A stretch of DNA of 64,000 bases from Gracilimonas sp031581265 (GCF_031581265.1 NZ_JAVLBQ010000007.1:1-64000); one strand, 5' to 3'. Shown: positions 26,227 through 35,292, counted from the stretch's first letter. The notes: generated from the sequence alone by a model not told the origin. Numbers and translations are program-made.

Positions 26227-26253
26227 GTAACTTTTTCTTCTGCTCTTCGTGTA
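26227..26253 (+). promoter_or_regulatory. ECF-type promoter of the DUF5916 gene
   Basis: GTAACTTTTTC and CGTGTAAG have the same 17-bp spacing as the two upstream promoters. It begins two bases after the stop codon of the DUF4097 gene and 88 bp before the DUF5916 start codon. Leader sequence is not conserved with the other two copies, so the promoter match is not just a duplication. Confidence 0.7.
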
Positions 26254-26340
26254 AGAAAAAAAATCGTTGGGAGCTGTAATCATTTACCATATAGGTGGTT
26301 ACAGGGATAGGACTCCTTTCTAACTAAACAAAATATCACT

Positions 26341-29055
26341 ATGAGATTTGTATGCTTAACCCTGGGATTACTGTGTTTTGCCATTAGCACACAGGCCCAA
26401 AATTCTTATCAAAACACGAGAATAATTGACTCTTTAAAGGAGAAAAATATCAGGTCAGGTCGCGCAGATTCGCCCTCCCTAAATGCCTTTAAATTAGATA
26501 ATGATGCACAACTGGAGCTGGATGGTTTAGTGAATGAAGAAGTATGGAATAACCTGCCAACAGCCACCCATTTTACACAGCGTGCTCCCGATGATGGCGC
26601 CCGCGCTACCAAAAGAACAGAGGCAAAAGTACTCTACACCAATTCACATATATATGTAGGCATAAATGCTTATGATTCTGCCCCTGATTCCATTGTGGCT
26701 CCTTTATTTCGAAGAGATGGAAACGAGTCAAGTGATTGGGTCACCGTGGGATTTGACAGCTACAATGATCAACGAACCGGATTTGTTTTTGGAGTGAACC
26801 CCCGGGGCGTTCAAAGAGATTTTATGATTATAAATGATACCAACGAAGATTTTAGTTGGAATGCCGTTTGGGAAGCAAAAGCTCAAATAACGGACTTCGG
26901 CTGGTCTGCCGAAATGAAGATTCCGTTATCGCAGCTTCGCTTTAATGCAAAGGCTGATGAACAACAGTGGGGAGTTAATTTCCAGCGTAGTATCGCGCGA
27001 ACCGGGGAGGATATATTTTGGAAACCCACTCCTCAGTCGGCCTCCGGGATAGTATCAAACTTCGCTGAGCTGAATGGAATCAAAAATTTATCTGAGCCAA
27101 GACGACTGGAGGTGATGCCATACGTTTCCGCTGATTTAACACGGGTACCTAATCAAAATACGGCAAACCCTTATTATGAGCATAACGATTTTGCTGGCCG
27201 CCTCGGTGCCGATATAAAATATGGTATAACTTCGGATATGACATTATCAGCTACCATCAATCCTGATTTTGGGCAGGTGGAAGCGGATCCTGCTGTCATA
27301 AATTTAACAGCAAATGAGAATTTCTTTTCCGAAAAACGTCCGTTCTTTTTGGAGGGGAGGGATATTTTTCAGTTTGGGGAAACAAAAACATTTATGAGAT
27401 ACAACGCTCCAAGGCCTTTCTACTCAAGAAGGATTGGTCGTTCTCCACAGGGTTCTCCAAGCCGGGCAGACATGAATTCTGAGTATAGCGATGTACCTGA
27501 CTTTACAACCATTGCTACAGCAGCCAAATTAAGTGGTAAAACTAAGAATGGTTGGTCAGTTGGGTTATTAGATGCCTACACAGTCCAAGAAAATGCGGAT
27601 TATACCCTTGGCAATGGAAACAATGGATCTATCGCAGTAGAACCGGCCACCAACTACTTAGTGGGACGGGTTAAAAAGGATTTCAACAAAGGGAATACCT
27701 ATGTGGGTGGATTTGCTACAGCAGTAAACCGCTCTCTGGATGGACGCTATTTTGAAGATTTCATGCATAGTTCTGCCTATGTTGTTGGAGCGGATTATGA
27801 ACACCAGTTTGCAGATCAAAAATGGGTAGCAAGCGGAGCATTATCTGTAAGCAGCGTGCAAGGGAGTCCTGATGCAATCGCAAGAACCCAGCGTTCCCCC
27901 GTTCGATATTTCAACAGGGTGGATTCCGATGTATTGTCCGTGGATGAAGATGAAACAGCCCTTCAGGGGTTTTCAACGGAACTAAGCCTCAAAAAACAAG
28001 GCGGCGATGATCCCTGGCTTGCAGCTGTAACCTACTCCCAAACGTCTCCCGGATATGAGGTCAATGACCTGGGTTTCCAAACCCGTGCAGACTTGAAATG
28101 GGTAGGGGGCGTATTGGTATATCGTGAAACAGATCCTGATTTTCTTCGTTATTATGAAGTTTTTCTTGGCCATGACAGAGGTTGGAATTATGATGGAGAT
28201 CAAATTCGAAATAGCGTGATGAATGGGGGGTACTTTTCGTTCAATAACCAATGGTCATTTAGGTACAATCTTGGTTATAACTTTAAGCAGTACAATGATC
28301 GCATTAGTCGAGGCGGGCCTGTTATAGAACGACCTAAGGACTGGAATTTACGTGGGGATATCAATACAGATCGCAGTAAAGACATCAGCTTTAACCTCGG
28401 TGGAAATATCCGACGGGAAGTAGCCGGTGAATTTGATAATGCAATTTGGGCAAATGTAAATTATCGTCCAACGAGTTTTATTCAGCTTAGTTTTGGCCCA
28501 CAATACACCCACCAAGCAGACATAGATCAGTATATTACGGCAGTTGAAGATGACAATGCCACACATACCTATGGAAAGCGGTATGTCTTTTCAGATATCG
28601 AACAGCATACCATTAGTGCCAATCTGCGCCTGAATTGGACTTTTAGTCCCACAATGAGTTTGCAGACCTACATCAGGCCCTTTGTCTCCACTGGTGATTT
28701 CACCTCCTTTAAGGAAGTGGCTCAACCCCGAACCTATAACTATGATGTATACGGGGAAGATATTGGCTCTATCGAAGAGCAGAATGGAACGTACACTATT
28801 GATCCCGATGGCAGCGGAAGTTCTTCTTCATTCAGCTTTGCAGATCCGGACTTCAACTTCCGTTCTGTACAAGGAAATGCCGTATTCCGTTGGGAATATA
28901 CCCCCGGTTCAACCCTGTATTTAGTATGGCAACAACAGCGCGAAGACTATTCCCAAATCGGCGCCTTTAATCTTGGCGACCAGCTCAACGACCTCTTCGA
29001 TGCCAAACCAACCAACGTATTCTTAGTAAAACTAAGCTACTGGTTCGGCAGGTAA
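26341..29055 (+). CDS. CBM9-like/DUF5916 outer-membrane protein
   Basis: 904 residues with a signal peptide (1-19). A CBM9-like beta-sandwich follows (about 55-235: LDGLVNEEVWNNL, then KVLYTNSHIYVGI and WSAEMKIPLSQLRF). The DUF5916 region is a large beta barrel that begins with FNPDFGQVEADPAVINLT-like sequence (here INPDFGQVEADPAVINLTAN) and FFSEKRPFFLEGRDIF, and ends in the strand VFLVKLSYWFGR. The family is widespread in Bacteroidota and has no fixed substrate; binding or export of glycans or metals has been guessed. It has its own ECF-type promoter and a strong terminator. Confidence 0.87.
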   Translation: MRFVCLTLGLLCFAISTQAQNSYQNTRIIDSLKEKNIRSGRADSPSLNAFKLDNDAQLELDGLVNEEVWNNLPTATHFTQRAPDDGARATKRTEAKVLYTNSHIYVGINAYDSAPDSIVAPLFRRDGNESSDWVTVGFDSYNDQRTGFVFGVNPRGVQRDFMIINDTNEDFSWNAVWEAKAQITDFGWSAEMKIPLSQLRFNAKADEQQWGVNFQRSIARTGEDIFWKPTPQSASGIVSNFAELNGIKNLSEPRRLEVMPYVSADLTRVPNQNTANPYYEHNDFAGRLGADIKYGITSDMTLSATINPDFGQVEADPAVINLTANENFFSEKRPFFLEGRDIFQFGETKTFMRYNAPRPFYSRRIGRSPQGSPSRADMNSEYSDVPDFTTIATAAKLSGKTKNGWSVGLLDAYTVQENADYTLGNGNNGSIAVEPATNYLVGRVKKDFNKGNTYVGGFATAVNRSLDGRYFEDFMHSSAYVVGADYEHQFADQKWVASGALSVSSVQGSPDAIARTQRSPVRYFNRVDSDVLSVDEDETALQGFSTELSLKKQGGDDPWLAAVTYSQTSPGYEVNDLGFQTRADLKWVGGVLVYRETDPDFLRYYEVFLGHDRGWNYDGDQIRNSVMNGGYFSFNNQWSFRYNLGYNFKQYNDRISRGGPVIERPKDWNLRGDINTDRSKDISFNLGGNIRREVAGEFDNAIWANVNYRPTSFIQLSFGPQYTHQADIDQYITAVEDDNATHTYGKRYVFSDIEQHTISANLRLNWTFSPTMSLQTYIRPFVSTGDFTSFKEVAQPRTYNYDVYGEDIGSIEEQNGTYTIDPDGSGSSSSFSFADPDFNFRSVQGNAVFRWEYTPGSTLYLVWQQQREDYSQIGAFNLGDQLNDLFDAKPTNVFLVKLSYWFGR

Positions 29056-29094
29056 TGTTGGCATAAGTTTCAGTGAGTTAGATTCACAAAATAG

Positions 29095-29126
29095 AAAAGG
29101 ACATACAACTTGTATGTCCTTTTTTA
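29095..29126 (+). terminator. Rho-independent terminator after the DUF5916 gene
   Basis: A perfect stem with arms AAAAGGACATACAA and TTGTATGTCCTTTT overlaps a T-run. It closes the ECF regulon on the plus strand. Confidence 0.88.
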
Positions 29127-29184
29127 CTTTACGCAATAGCGAGTTGGAAAAATATCACCACCAACCCATAAAAACCCCATCATT

Positions 29185-29760
29185 GCTGTAGATGTTAGAT
29201 AATTCGTTGACACCTACTAGTTAGTTTTTCAAATAATACGTTAAAGTCCTCCCTTGAAGGAGGTGCCTGACTGAGCAGATGCGAAGTCTGGCGGTGGGTG
29301 TTGAAGCTAAGGGCAACACGTCTTTTATTATCTCATTATCTCCATTAATTTTGATTCTGAGCTGTATCAGACTACATTTTCCTTGGCACCAACACCCCTC
29401 AAAATCAGTCAGGAACAACTGACTGATTTATCTCCCCTCCAGGGGAGACTTCACTTTCCTAAACTTTTGTCAACGAATTATCTAACACCTACAATTTCGA
29501 GGAAACGTCAAAGTATAATGTCGATTTGGTAAATATAACGACGAAACAATCTCCTGGACACAGGCTTGATGTTCACCAACGCGCCCTTAGCAAGTAAGTG
29601 CCCCAATGGCAGGAGACCCAGCATCTCCATGTTTATTCCGTGCGGGATGACAGCCTCTAGGTAGTTTCGTTTAAATCTACTCTGAACTCCATAAATGTCC
29701 GTCATCCCGGAAAAGACGAAATGAAATGGAGTCGCCGATCCGGGATCTCCCTAACACCTA
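29185..29760. repeat. Repeat-dense intergenic region after the ECF regulon
   Basis: No gene is supported. The region holds an inverted CGAATTATCTAACAT core (29185-29212), a GTCCTCCCTTGAAGGAGG unit with GGTGGGTGTT (29248-29300) that is also seen in 63500-63570, copy 2 of the 82-bp repeat (29411-29492), a 170-bp unit with TTCCGTGCGGGATGACAG (29500-29670) related to 31119-31323, and a REP-like GTCATCCCGG ... CCGGGATCTCCC unit (29701-29751). Confidence 0.7.
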
Positions 29761-29772
29761 ACACCTAACACC

Positions 29773-29976
29773 CTACTCCACCTTACACGTACTCAACCCA
29801 AAAGGAGCGTAAAGAGGGCAAAAACTCACCAAGCTGGTAAGCACAAACACACCGGCCAAGACAATCAACACGATTCCGGCAGTGCCAGTAACCGTTCCGG
29901 TAAAGTAAAGAGCCACAAAAATAGCAGCCAGGATAAAACGAATTATTTTGTCAGCAGAGCCCATATTCTTTTTCAT
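29773..29976 (-). CDS. DUF2892 (YgaP-type) two-helix membrane protein
   Basis: 67 residues from the ATG at 29976. The family signature begins with KNMGSADKIIRFILA, then come two hydrophobic helices separated by a short GTVTGTAG turn, and the end is SFCPLYAPFGLSTCKV with the two family cysteines. An in-frame start at 30030 would add a hydrophobic stretch with no family match. It probably contributes to sulfur or redox-related membrane functions in relatives, but no partner is visible here. Confidence 0.85.
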   Translation of the reverse strand: MKKNMGSADKIIRFILAAIFVALYFTGTVTGTAGIVLIVLAGVFVLTSLVSFCPLYAPFGLSTCKVE

Positions 29977-29995
29977 AATAACCTCATTATTAGAA

Positions 29996-30082
29996 TTAAA
30001 AAATTGAATCAAATAGAAATACCAAACCAATAATAATCAGTACGCAAAGTACACAAACCGCTATAAGTTTTAGTATTTTCAT
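29996..30082 (-). CDS. Possible 28-residue single-helix membrane peptide
   Basis: MKILKLIAVCVLCVLIIIGL and onward to a stop, a basic start followed by one long hydrophobic helix. It ends 20 bp before the DUF2892 start on the same strand, so it could be co-transcribed. It has the look of a real small membrane protein, but there is no homology evidence. Confidence 0.35.
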   Translation of the reverse strand: MKILKLIAVCVLCVLIIIGLVFLFDSIF

Positions 30083-30180
30083 CACACAATAAACATTAAC
30101 TTTGAAGGTTTTGTGAAGTTAATAGAAGCTTCACAGGGCCAATTGAATCTTAACTAATTTTACTGAGAAAAAGAAAATAG

Positions 30181-30873
30181 ATGAATACACACCAATTAAC
30201 AGCCGAGCAGGTCAAATCCATACAGGTAAGTTTTATAAATAAGGTATACGGTTGGATGGCCCTGGCCCTTGCTATTACCGGTTTTGTAGCACTCAGAACA
30301 GCCAATACAGGTTTAATTGATATTATAGCCGGTAACCAGATTCTGTTTTTTGGAATTATCATTGCAGAATTGGGATTGGTAGTGTGGCTATCGGGGCGCA
30401 TAGATAGCATGAACGCGACCAAAGCAATTTCCCTTTTCTTATTGTATTCTGCTTTAAACGGACTCACTTTTTCCATTTTATTTTTGGTATATACGGCGGG
30501 ATCTATTGCTTCAACATTTTTTATTACCGCCGGTAATTTTGGGGTGATGAGTGCCTATGGCTACTTCACTAAAACGGATCTCACATCCATAGGAAATATT
30601 GCCTTCATGGGACTTATTGGAATCATTATTGCGAGCGTAGTAAATATATTTTGGCATAATGAGACGCTCTATTGGGCCATTACCTACATTGGGGTGTTAG
30701 TCTTTGTGGGACTGACAGCATACGATACCCAAAAAATTAAAAAAATGAGCCTTGAGCTGGACATAAACAGTGAAGAGGGAAGTAAAGGGGCTATCATGGG
30801 CGCATTAGCCCTGTATCTCGATTTCATCAATCTCTTCATCATGCTGCTCCGCATATTCGGTGATCGTAAGTGA
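30181..30873 (+). CDS. Bax inhibitor-1/YccA family membrane protein
   Basis: 230 residues with seven hydrophobic helices. The family motif at the start of the membrane part is FINKVYGWMALALAITG. Later come SALNGLTFSILFL, FGVMSAYGYFTKTDL and the C-terminal LTAYDTQKIKKM, which holds the conserved Asp pH sensor of BI-1-type calcium leak channels. The tail ALALYLDFINLFIMLLRIFG is canonical. It is monocistronic. The physiological role in bacteria is not settled; a proton-sensitive cation leak or protease-regulation role is likely. Confidence 0.93.
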   Translation: MNTHQLTAEQVKSIQVSFINKVYGWMALALAITGFVALRTANTGLIDIIAGNQILFFGIIIAELGLVVWLSGRIDSMNATKAISLFLLYSALNGLTFSILFLVYTAGSIASTFFITAGNFGVMSAYGYFTKTDLTSIGNIAFMGLIGIIIASVVNIFWHNETLYWAITYIGVLVFVGLTAYDTQKIKKMSLELDINSEEGSKGAIMGALALYLDFINLFIMLLRIFGDRK

Positions 30874-30917
30874 TTTAGTGTTCTAAAAAACTACCTCCGA
30901 ACCACATAAAAAACCCC

Positions 30918-31330
30918 GTCATCCCTGACAAGATGCAGCAAAGCGAAATTGCAGAACCGGGATCTCCCTGATTCGGCTTGGGATGTGAAACAGCGAGACA
31001 GAGGATATTGCATTGCTATGATTAAACAGATTGCCGCAGGCTGTATTCGCTATCGCTCAAGTCAGCCTTCGCAATGACGGGTTGGTGGAGGGGTTTTTAA
31101 AATACCACTTTAAAACCCATGAAAACCCGTCATTGCGAGGCGGAAACAACATATAACGTAGGTGGGGATACTCTAACAACGAAGCAATCCCCCTAATACA
31201 ACTTGTGTTGTTCAACAACGTCCCATTGGTAAATAAATCCCCAATGGCGGGAGACCCCACATTTCCATGTTCATTCCGTGCGGGATGACAGCCTTTGGGT
31301 AGCTTCGTTTTAAAAAACCCGGACAACTAC
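30918..31330. repeat. Two intergenic repeat units after the BI-1 gene
   Basis: A REP-like GTCATCCC ... CCGGGATCTCCC unit (30918-30968) is followed by a longer unit (about 31075-31323) with GTCATTGCGAGGCGGAAAC, GAAGCAATCCCC and TTCCGTGCGGGATGACAG, related to 29500-29670. After it comes a GAATATTCCTCTGTTCAATATT-type word near 31343. No gene is visible from 30874 to 31437. Confidence 0.65.
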
Positions 31331-31437
31331 ACTTCGATATAGAATATTCCTCTGTTCAATATTGAATATTCTTCCTTACCGTAATCCCAGCGGATTGAAA
31401 TGCGCTAATTTTTTGTAATACATATCAAAACAAAGAT

Positions 31438-31692
31438 ATGGCAAAGCACAAAAAACTCAGTAAAGCTGATAAAAGCAGAATCATTGAAATGGCATGGGAA
31501 GACCGTACCCCTTTCGATGCGATAGAATTCCAGTTTGGACTAAATGAAAAAGATACCATTGAGCTCATGCGATCTGAAATGAAATCCTCAAGCTTCAAAA
31601 TGTGGCGAAAACGTGTTTCCGGCCGGTATACCAAACACCGCAAAAAACGCAAAGATGAAGTAAACAGATTCGTAAGCCCCAACCAGTATTGA
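31438..31692 (+). CDS. TIGR03643/DUF2805 family small basic protein
   Basis: 84 residues, very basic towards the C-terminus (RYTKHRKKRKDEVNR). The N-terminal half carries the family core IIEMAWEDRTPFDAIEFQFG followed by LNEKDTIELMRSEMKSSSFKMWRKRV, which looks like a helix-turn-helix with a positively charged tail. DNA or RNA binding is plausible but unproven. The gene stands alone among repeats, and the ATG start agrees with the family length. Confidence 0.88.
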   Translation: MAKHKKLSKADKSRIIEMAWEDRTPFDAIEFQFGLNEKDTIELMRSEMKSSSFKMWRKRVSGRYTKHRKKRKDEVNRFVSPNQY

Positions 31693-31732
31693 CACGTATT
31701 GTTCAAAACAACTTCCTATGTAATAATAGTCC

Positions 31733-31784
31733 GTCATCCCGGACAAGTCGGAGCGCATGCGTAGACGCCGATCCGGGATCTCCC
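31733..31784. repeat. REP-like unit downstream of the TIGR03643 gene
   Basis: GTCATCCCGGACAAGTCGG and GATCCGGGATCTCCC flank an inner GCGCATGCG dyad. The unit has the same arms as those at 29701, 30918 and 37399. Confidence 0.7.
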
Positions 31785-31801
31785 TAATACTGGCTACAGT
31801 A

Positions 31802-31840
31802 ATTTTAAATGTTAAATGCCTACCATTTAACATTTAAAAT
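31802..31840. repeat. Perfect 17-bp hairpin overlapping the oxidase stop codon
   Basis: The arms are 31802-31818 and 31824-31840 (ATTTTAAATGTTAAATG and complement), with a 5-nt loop. The stop codon of the minus-strand oxidase (31834-31836) is inside one arm, and its last codons (MLNVEF) continue in the same simple word. A stretch of more than 30 bases from this area is repeated just upstream of the DUF72 gene at 51106. Confidence 0.7.
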
Positions 31841-32943
31841 TCAACATTTAACATTTCAACCATTTTCTCCGCACACCCCCAACTCAAAGTAACCCCGGCA
31901 CCGCCATGGCCATAATTATGAATAATCAATTTGTCGCCCAATTTTTCCTTTTCAAGCCGAAGTCCATTTTGATTTTTACGCACATAACGATACCCCATTT
32001 TTGTAGAAACAGGTTCAAATTCAGCCGTATTAATACCAAAAGAATGCTCTATAATTTCTTTATTGAGTTGTGATATTTCTACAGGCACATCATGACCATC
32101 AATCGAATGTGTTTCCCCTTTATTATCTTCAATATCCCATGAACCGGAATCTGAAAGAATGCCCCTTTGCCTACTGCCACCCCAAACCCAACCATCAGAT
32201 CGTGAGTAACAATACACATCTTGCTGAAAACCACTTTCACTTTGAAAAATATCGCCACCCGGTGAGAAATTATAGGAAACTCGTTTTCCTTCCGGGTTTG
32301 TAAGAGTGGGTGCTCCAGGGATTTTTAAAATATGTCCCCGATAGATTATGGCATGAGGGTCATTAAATAATTCAATTGCGCCAATTTCAGTACAGTTGAC
32401 AATAATTTCAGATGGAAGGGCAGTTAGGTCATCTCGGTTCAGTTTTTGTACTATTATATCAATACCGGACTTTTTAACCTCTTCTAACAAGGCAGGGAAG
32501 TATTGACTCCAATCAGCAAAATAGCAGTCAAATTTCCAGCCTGTCAAAATCTCGATATCGGGATGATGAGGGTAAAAACCTTTTTTAAAGGTAGAAAAGG
32601 ATTCAAAATGATCCATTTGAGTTGCATAATGAGGGACGTCTCTGTAGTGGCCAAATAGCTCATAATGCTCGTCAATTTTAACTCCCGGAAATCCTTGTTC
32701 ATGAAGTTTTTTAAAATAGGCCTTACTGCCGGCGAAAAGTTCCTCCGAAATATCAGAGCTTAGAGTGTGAGGAATAATGGAAGCAGCCGGTATTAAACTG
32801 GCAAATTCAGGATTTTTAGAGACCTGCTCTGGATGCTCTTTGGTGATAATAGTCACATTCCACCCCTTGTTATGGAGCAGTAAAGCACAGCTGAGGCCAC
32901 TGACACCACATCCAATTACAAATACATTTTTTGAATGCTTCAT
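31834..32943 (-). CDS. D-amino-acid oxidase-like FAD-dependent oxidoreductase
   Basis: 369 residues of the DAO family. The N-terminal FAD dinucleotide fold reads VFVIGCGVSGLSCALLL. The C-terminal FAD motif reads YGHGGAGVTLSWGCAEKMVE. The central region has IIVNCTEIGAIELFNDP, matching the NCTGLGA loop of D-amino-acid/D-aspartate oxidases but with Glu-Ile in place of the usual Gly-Leu/Ala. It would oxidise D-amino acids to imino acids with release of peroxide, perhaps for wall-derived D-amino acids; substrate cannot be read from the sequence. There is no signal peptide. The C-terminus runs into a simple repeat. Confidence 0.82.
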   Translation of the reverse strand: MKHSKNVFVIGCGVSGLSCALLLHNKGWNVTIITKEHPEQVSKNPEFASLIPAASIIPHTLSSDISEELFAGSKAYFKKLHEQGFPGVKIDEHYELFGHYRDVPHYATQMDHFESFSTFKKGFYPHHPDIEILTGWKFDCYFADWSQYFPALLEEVKKSGIDIIVQKLNRDDLTALPSEIIVNCTEIGAIELFNDPHAIIYRGHILKIPGAPTLTNPEGKRVSYNFSPGGDIFQSESGFQQDVYCYSRSDGWVWGGSRQRGILSDSGSWDIEDNKGETHSIDGHDVPVEISQLNKEIIEHSFGINTAEFEPVSTKMGYRYVRKNQNGLRLEKEKLGDKLIIHNYGHGGAGVTLSWGCAEKMVEMLNVEF

Positions 32944-33044
32944 AGATGATAAAAAAAGTGTTTTAGCTGAAATTACAAATTAACAAGGTTGTATAAAGGT
33001 GCTTATTTCGGTAATATCAGTATATCATATTACAGGCCGTAACC

Positions 33045-33929
33045 GTGCAAAAAACAGTTTATTTAGCAGTTTTCTTAAGTTTTGGTATCGCATTTTCCTC
33101 ATGTGATCTACTCACAGTACAAGAAGACTATGGAGGATACCCCACCCGCATTTCCCCCCTTGAAAAACCTGAGTTAGAAGCATTGAACGAAGAATATCAT
33201 GCAGCAAACAATGGTCAATTATGTTCAACCCTAAATGAATATGGTTTAACAGGTTTTAGTGAGGTTTTGTTTGAAGATGGGGAAAATCCTTGTGAGCCGG
33301 CTAATAGAGAGATAGTTAGGATAGAAGTTACTAGAACGGATACACTTTTAACGGCAGCAAAAGAAATTCTACTGAAAAACAGTTCATACACGGGTGTTGA
33401 TGATACCACCGAATTGGTATTAAAAGAAATGGTTCCACTTCCGGGGTGCATAAATTGTGGCCGCCCCGATGAGTATAGTGCAAATATTGAATGGAAACTG
33501 ACATTTGAAAATCAAACCATAGATTCTGTAGAAGTCTTAGATACTGAAATAACGGTTTTTGTGGATGCAGAAGGTGTAAATAGAATATGGGGAAATTGGT
33601 ATAAGGATGTAATGATACCGCAATTTGTGAACTATGGATACCTTGAAGTACAAGCAGGTTTAGTGGACTGGCAGATTGATATGCGACGTTTCACGGGAGA
33701 AGATGAAATTTATGTCGTTCAAGAAGATGATGTTACAGAGAGGCCCCAAAAAGTAATACTTCCTTTTAAAAATGATGAAGATGATATAATAGAGATTAGA
33801 TATTGCTGGGCCGTTCCCATTAATTATTCCGGAGAAAATTTTGAGGGTTGGATAGCTTTTATTGATATTGAGGAAGGATTTTTTGTTGAACTAAAATCGA
33901 TAAAAATGGTTCAGGAAAAATATCAATAA
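33045..33929 (+). CDS. Lipoprotein of unknown function
   Basis: 294 residues from a GTG start. The signal peptide (hydrophobic 5-17) ends at FSSC, a plausible lipobox with the lipidated cysteine at residue 20. The mature part is acidic and beta-rich, with further cysteines at LCST, NPCE, CINC and RYCW that could form disulfides. I recognise no family. It is monocistronic, between a divergent oxidase and a response regulator. Confidence 0.65.
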   Translation: MQKTVYLAVFLSFGIAFSSCDLLTVQEDYGGYPTRISPLEKPELEALNEEYHAANNGQLCSTLNEYGLTGFSEVLFEDGENPCEPANREIVRIEVTRTDTLLTAAKEILLKNSSYTGVDDTTELVLKEMVPLPGCINCGRPDEYSANIEWKLTFENQTIDSVEVLDTEITVFVDAEGVNRIWGNWYKDVMIPQFVNYGYLEVQAGLVDWQIDMRRFTGEDEIYVVQEDDVTERPQKVILPFKNDEDDIIEIRYCWAVPINYSGENFEGWIAFIDIEEGFFVELKSIKMVQEKYQ

Positions 33930-34029
33930 CAAAATATTCGATAAAATTTTGTAACAAAACAGTTCTTTGCTACTCTATTATATATAACTAAAATAAGTAT
34001 TAAACATACCAAGACATTTAGGTAATACA

Positions 34030-34401
34030 TTGGCTGATTCTAAAGGAAAGGTACTCATTGTAGAAGATGATATGATTATTGCACTCGTGGTCGAAAATAT
34101 GATCAAAAAATTGGGGTATACCTTAGTTGGAAAAGCTGCATCCGGAGCAGAAAGTATAAATCTTGCTAAAGAACATGAACCTGAGATTATACTCATGGAT
34201 ATTCGCTTAAAAGGGGAGATGGATGGTATTGAGGCTATTAATGAAATTAAAAATCACATTGATACAAATGTGATTTATCTAACCGGAAATTCTGATAAAG
34301 TAAATTATGATCGTGCCAAACAAAGCGGTTGTATTGACCTTGTATCCAAACCATTTACCATTGGTGAGCTTACCCGATCGCTTGATTTGATTCCCTCCTG
34401 A
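34030..34401 (+). CDS. Single-domain response regulator (receiver only)
   Basis: 123 residues from a TTG start, one complete REC domain. The acidic pocket is ED at residues 12-14 (VLIVEDD), the phosphoacceptor is D57 (ILMDIRL), the switch Thr is in YLTGNS, and the conserved Lys is in VSKPFTIGEL. There is no output domain, so it works through protein contacts, like CheY or Spo0F. No kinase is adjacent. The soluble orphan histidine kinase at 51816-52730 is a possible but unsupported partner. Confidence 0.9.
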   Translation: MADSKGKVLIVEDDMIIALVVENMIKKLGYTLVGKAASGAESINLAKEHEPEIILMDIRLKGEMDGIEAINEIKNHIDTNVIYLTGNSDKVNYDRAKQSGCIDLVSKPFTIGELTRSLDLIPS

Positions 34402-34460
34402 GATTGTATCTTTTCTTTCTTTTATTCGTAATATAGCGTGTTGAACAAAAGGGCTACTTT

Positions 34461-35237
34461 ATGAGTACAAAATTCAAGAATTTAAAGAATGATTTAGAGG
34501 ACCTCGAGCAAGGCCGAAATCTCGATATCAATGAGCGTTCGGGAAATTCCGGGGGATCCTCAACGTCAAATATTGCGAATTATATATTGCTATTTGCCTT
34601 CCTCGCTACGTTGATTTTTTACACCGGATCAAGGCTGAACTTTTCTAACATTGTCTTTAATCCGGTTGACAATATTGTTCAAACCCTAAATCAGCCGGAT
34701 GAAGAAATTTTGACGGGCATGGGCGAATGGATGGAGGAAATGGGATATGGAACCCTCACCCGTGAGGAACTTATTGATTTAAGAAACGAAGGCGTTACCG
34801 CTACATTTACCAGTAATGTAAGAGAAGCCGGCTTTCCCGATGTAACCCTTGACCAGATGGTAGAATTGGGAAATGCAGGAGTAAGCTCTTCATACATTGC
34901 CGGAATAAAAGAAGTCGGTTATCCTGATATCACCATAGATCAACTTATAGAACTTGAGAATGCCGGAGTCAGTGTTACTTTCACAAGAATGATGAAAGAA
35001 TTGGGATACGAACTTTCTGTTCAAGATTTATTAGATCTTGAAAATGCAGGTGTAACGGCTTATTTCACCAGCAATATGTTGGATCTTGGATACACTTTAG
35101 AAGAACTTACCAAAGAAAACCTGACAAGAATGCGTGAATTTGGGGTTACACACCAAAGAGCTGAACAATTGATGAATGAAAGAGGGGAACGCCCAACCAT
35201 AGATGAACTGGTACGCGACAGAATCAGTAACCAGTAA
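34461..35237 (+). CDS. Single-pass membrane protein with about five 26-residue helical repeats
   Basis: 258 residues. A polar cytoplasmic start (1-36) precedes one transmembrane helix (about 38-56), an extracytoplasmic linker and tandem repeats from about 97 to 230 with the pattern L-x5-L-xxxGV-xxxFTxxMxxxGY. Copies read LIDLRNEGVTATFTSNVREAG, MVELGNAGVSSSYIAGIKEVG, LIELENAGVSVTFTRMMKELG, LLDLENAGVTAYFTSNMLDLG and a diverged fifth ending in RAEQLMNERG (each quoted in part). The same repeat occurs in the C-terminal part of some Bacteroidota BlaR1/M56-type sensors, where its role is unknown. It is a stand-alone version, possibly co-transcribed with the response regulator 59 bp upstream, and is closed by a terminator. 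Confidence 0.75.
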   Translation: MSTKFKNLKNDLEDLEQGRNLDINERSGNSGGSSTSNIANYILLFAFLATLIFYTGSRLNFSNIVFNPVDNIVQTLNQPDEEILTGMGEWMEEMGYGTLTREELIDLRNEGVTATFTSNVREAGFPDVTLDQMVELGNAGVSSSYIAGIKEVGYPDITIDQLIELENAGVSVTFTRMMKELGYELSVQDLLDLENAGVTAYFTSNMLDLGYTLEELTKENLTRMREFGVTHQRAEQLMNERGERPTIDELVRDRISNQ

Positions 35238-35292
35238 TGTTATTTCAGCCGGACTAACATTTTATTTCTAAGTCAGAAACACCTATTTTTGG

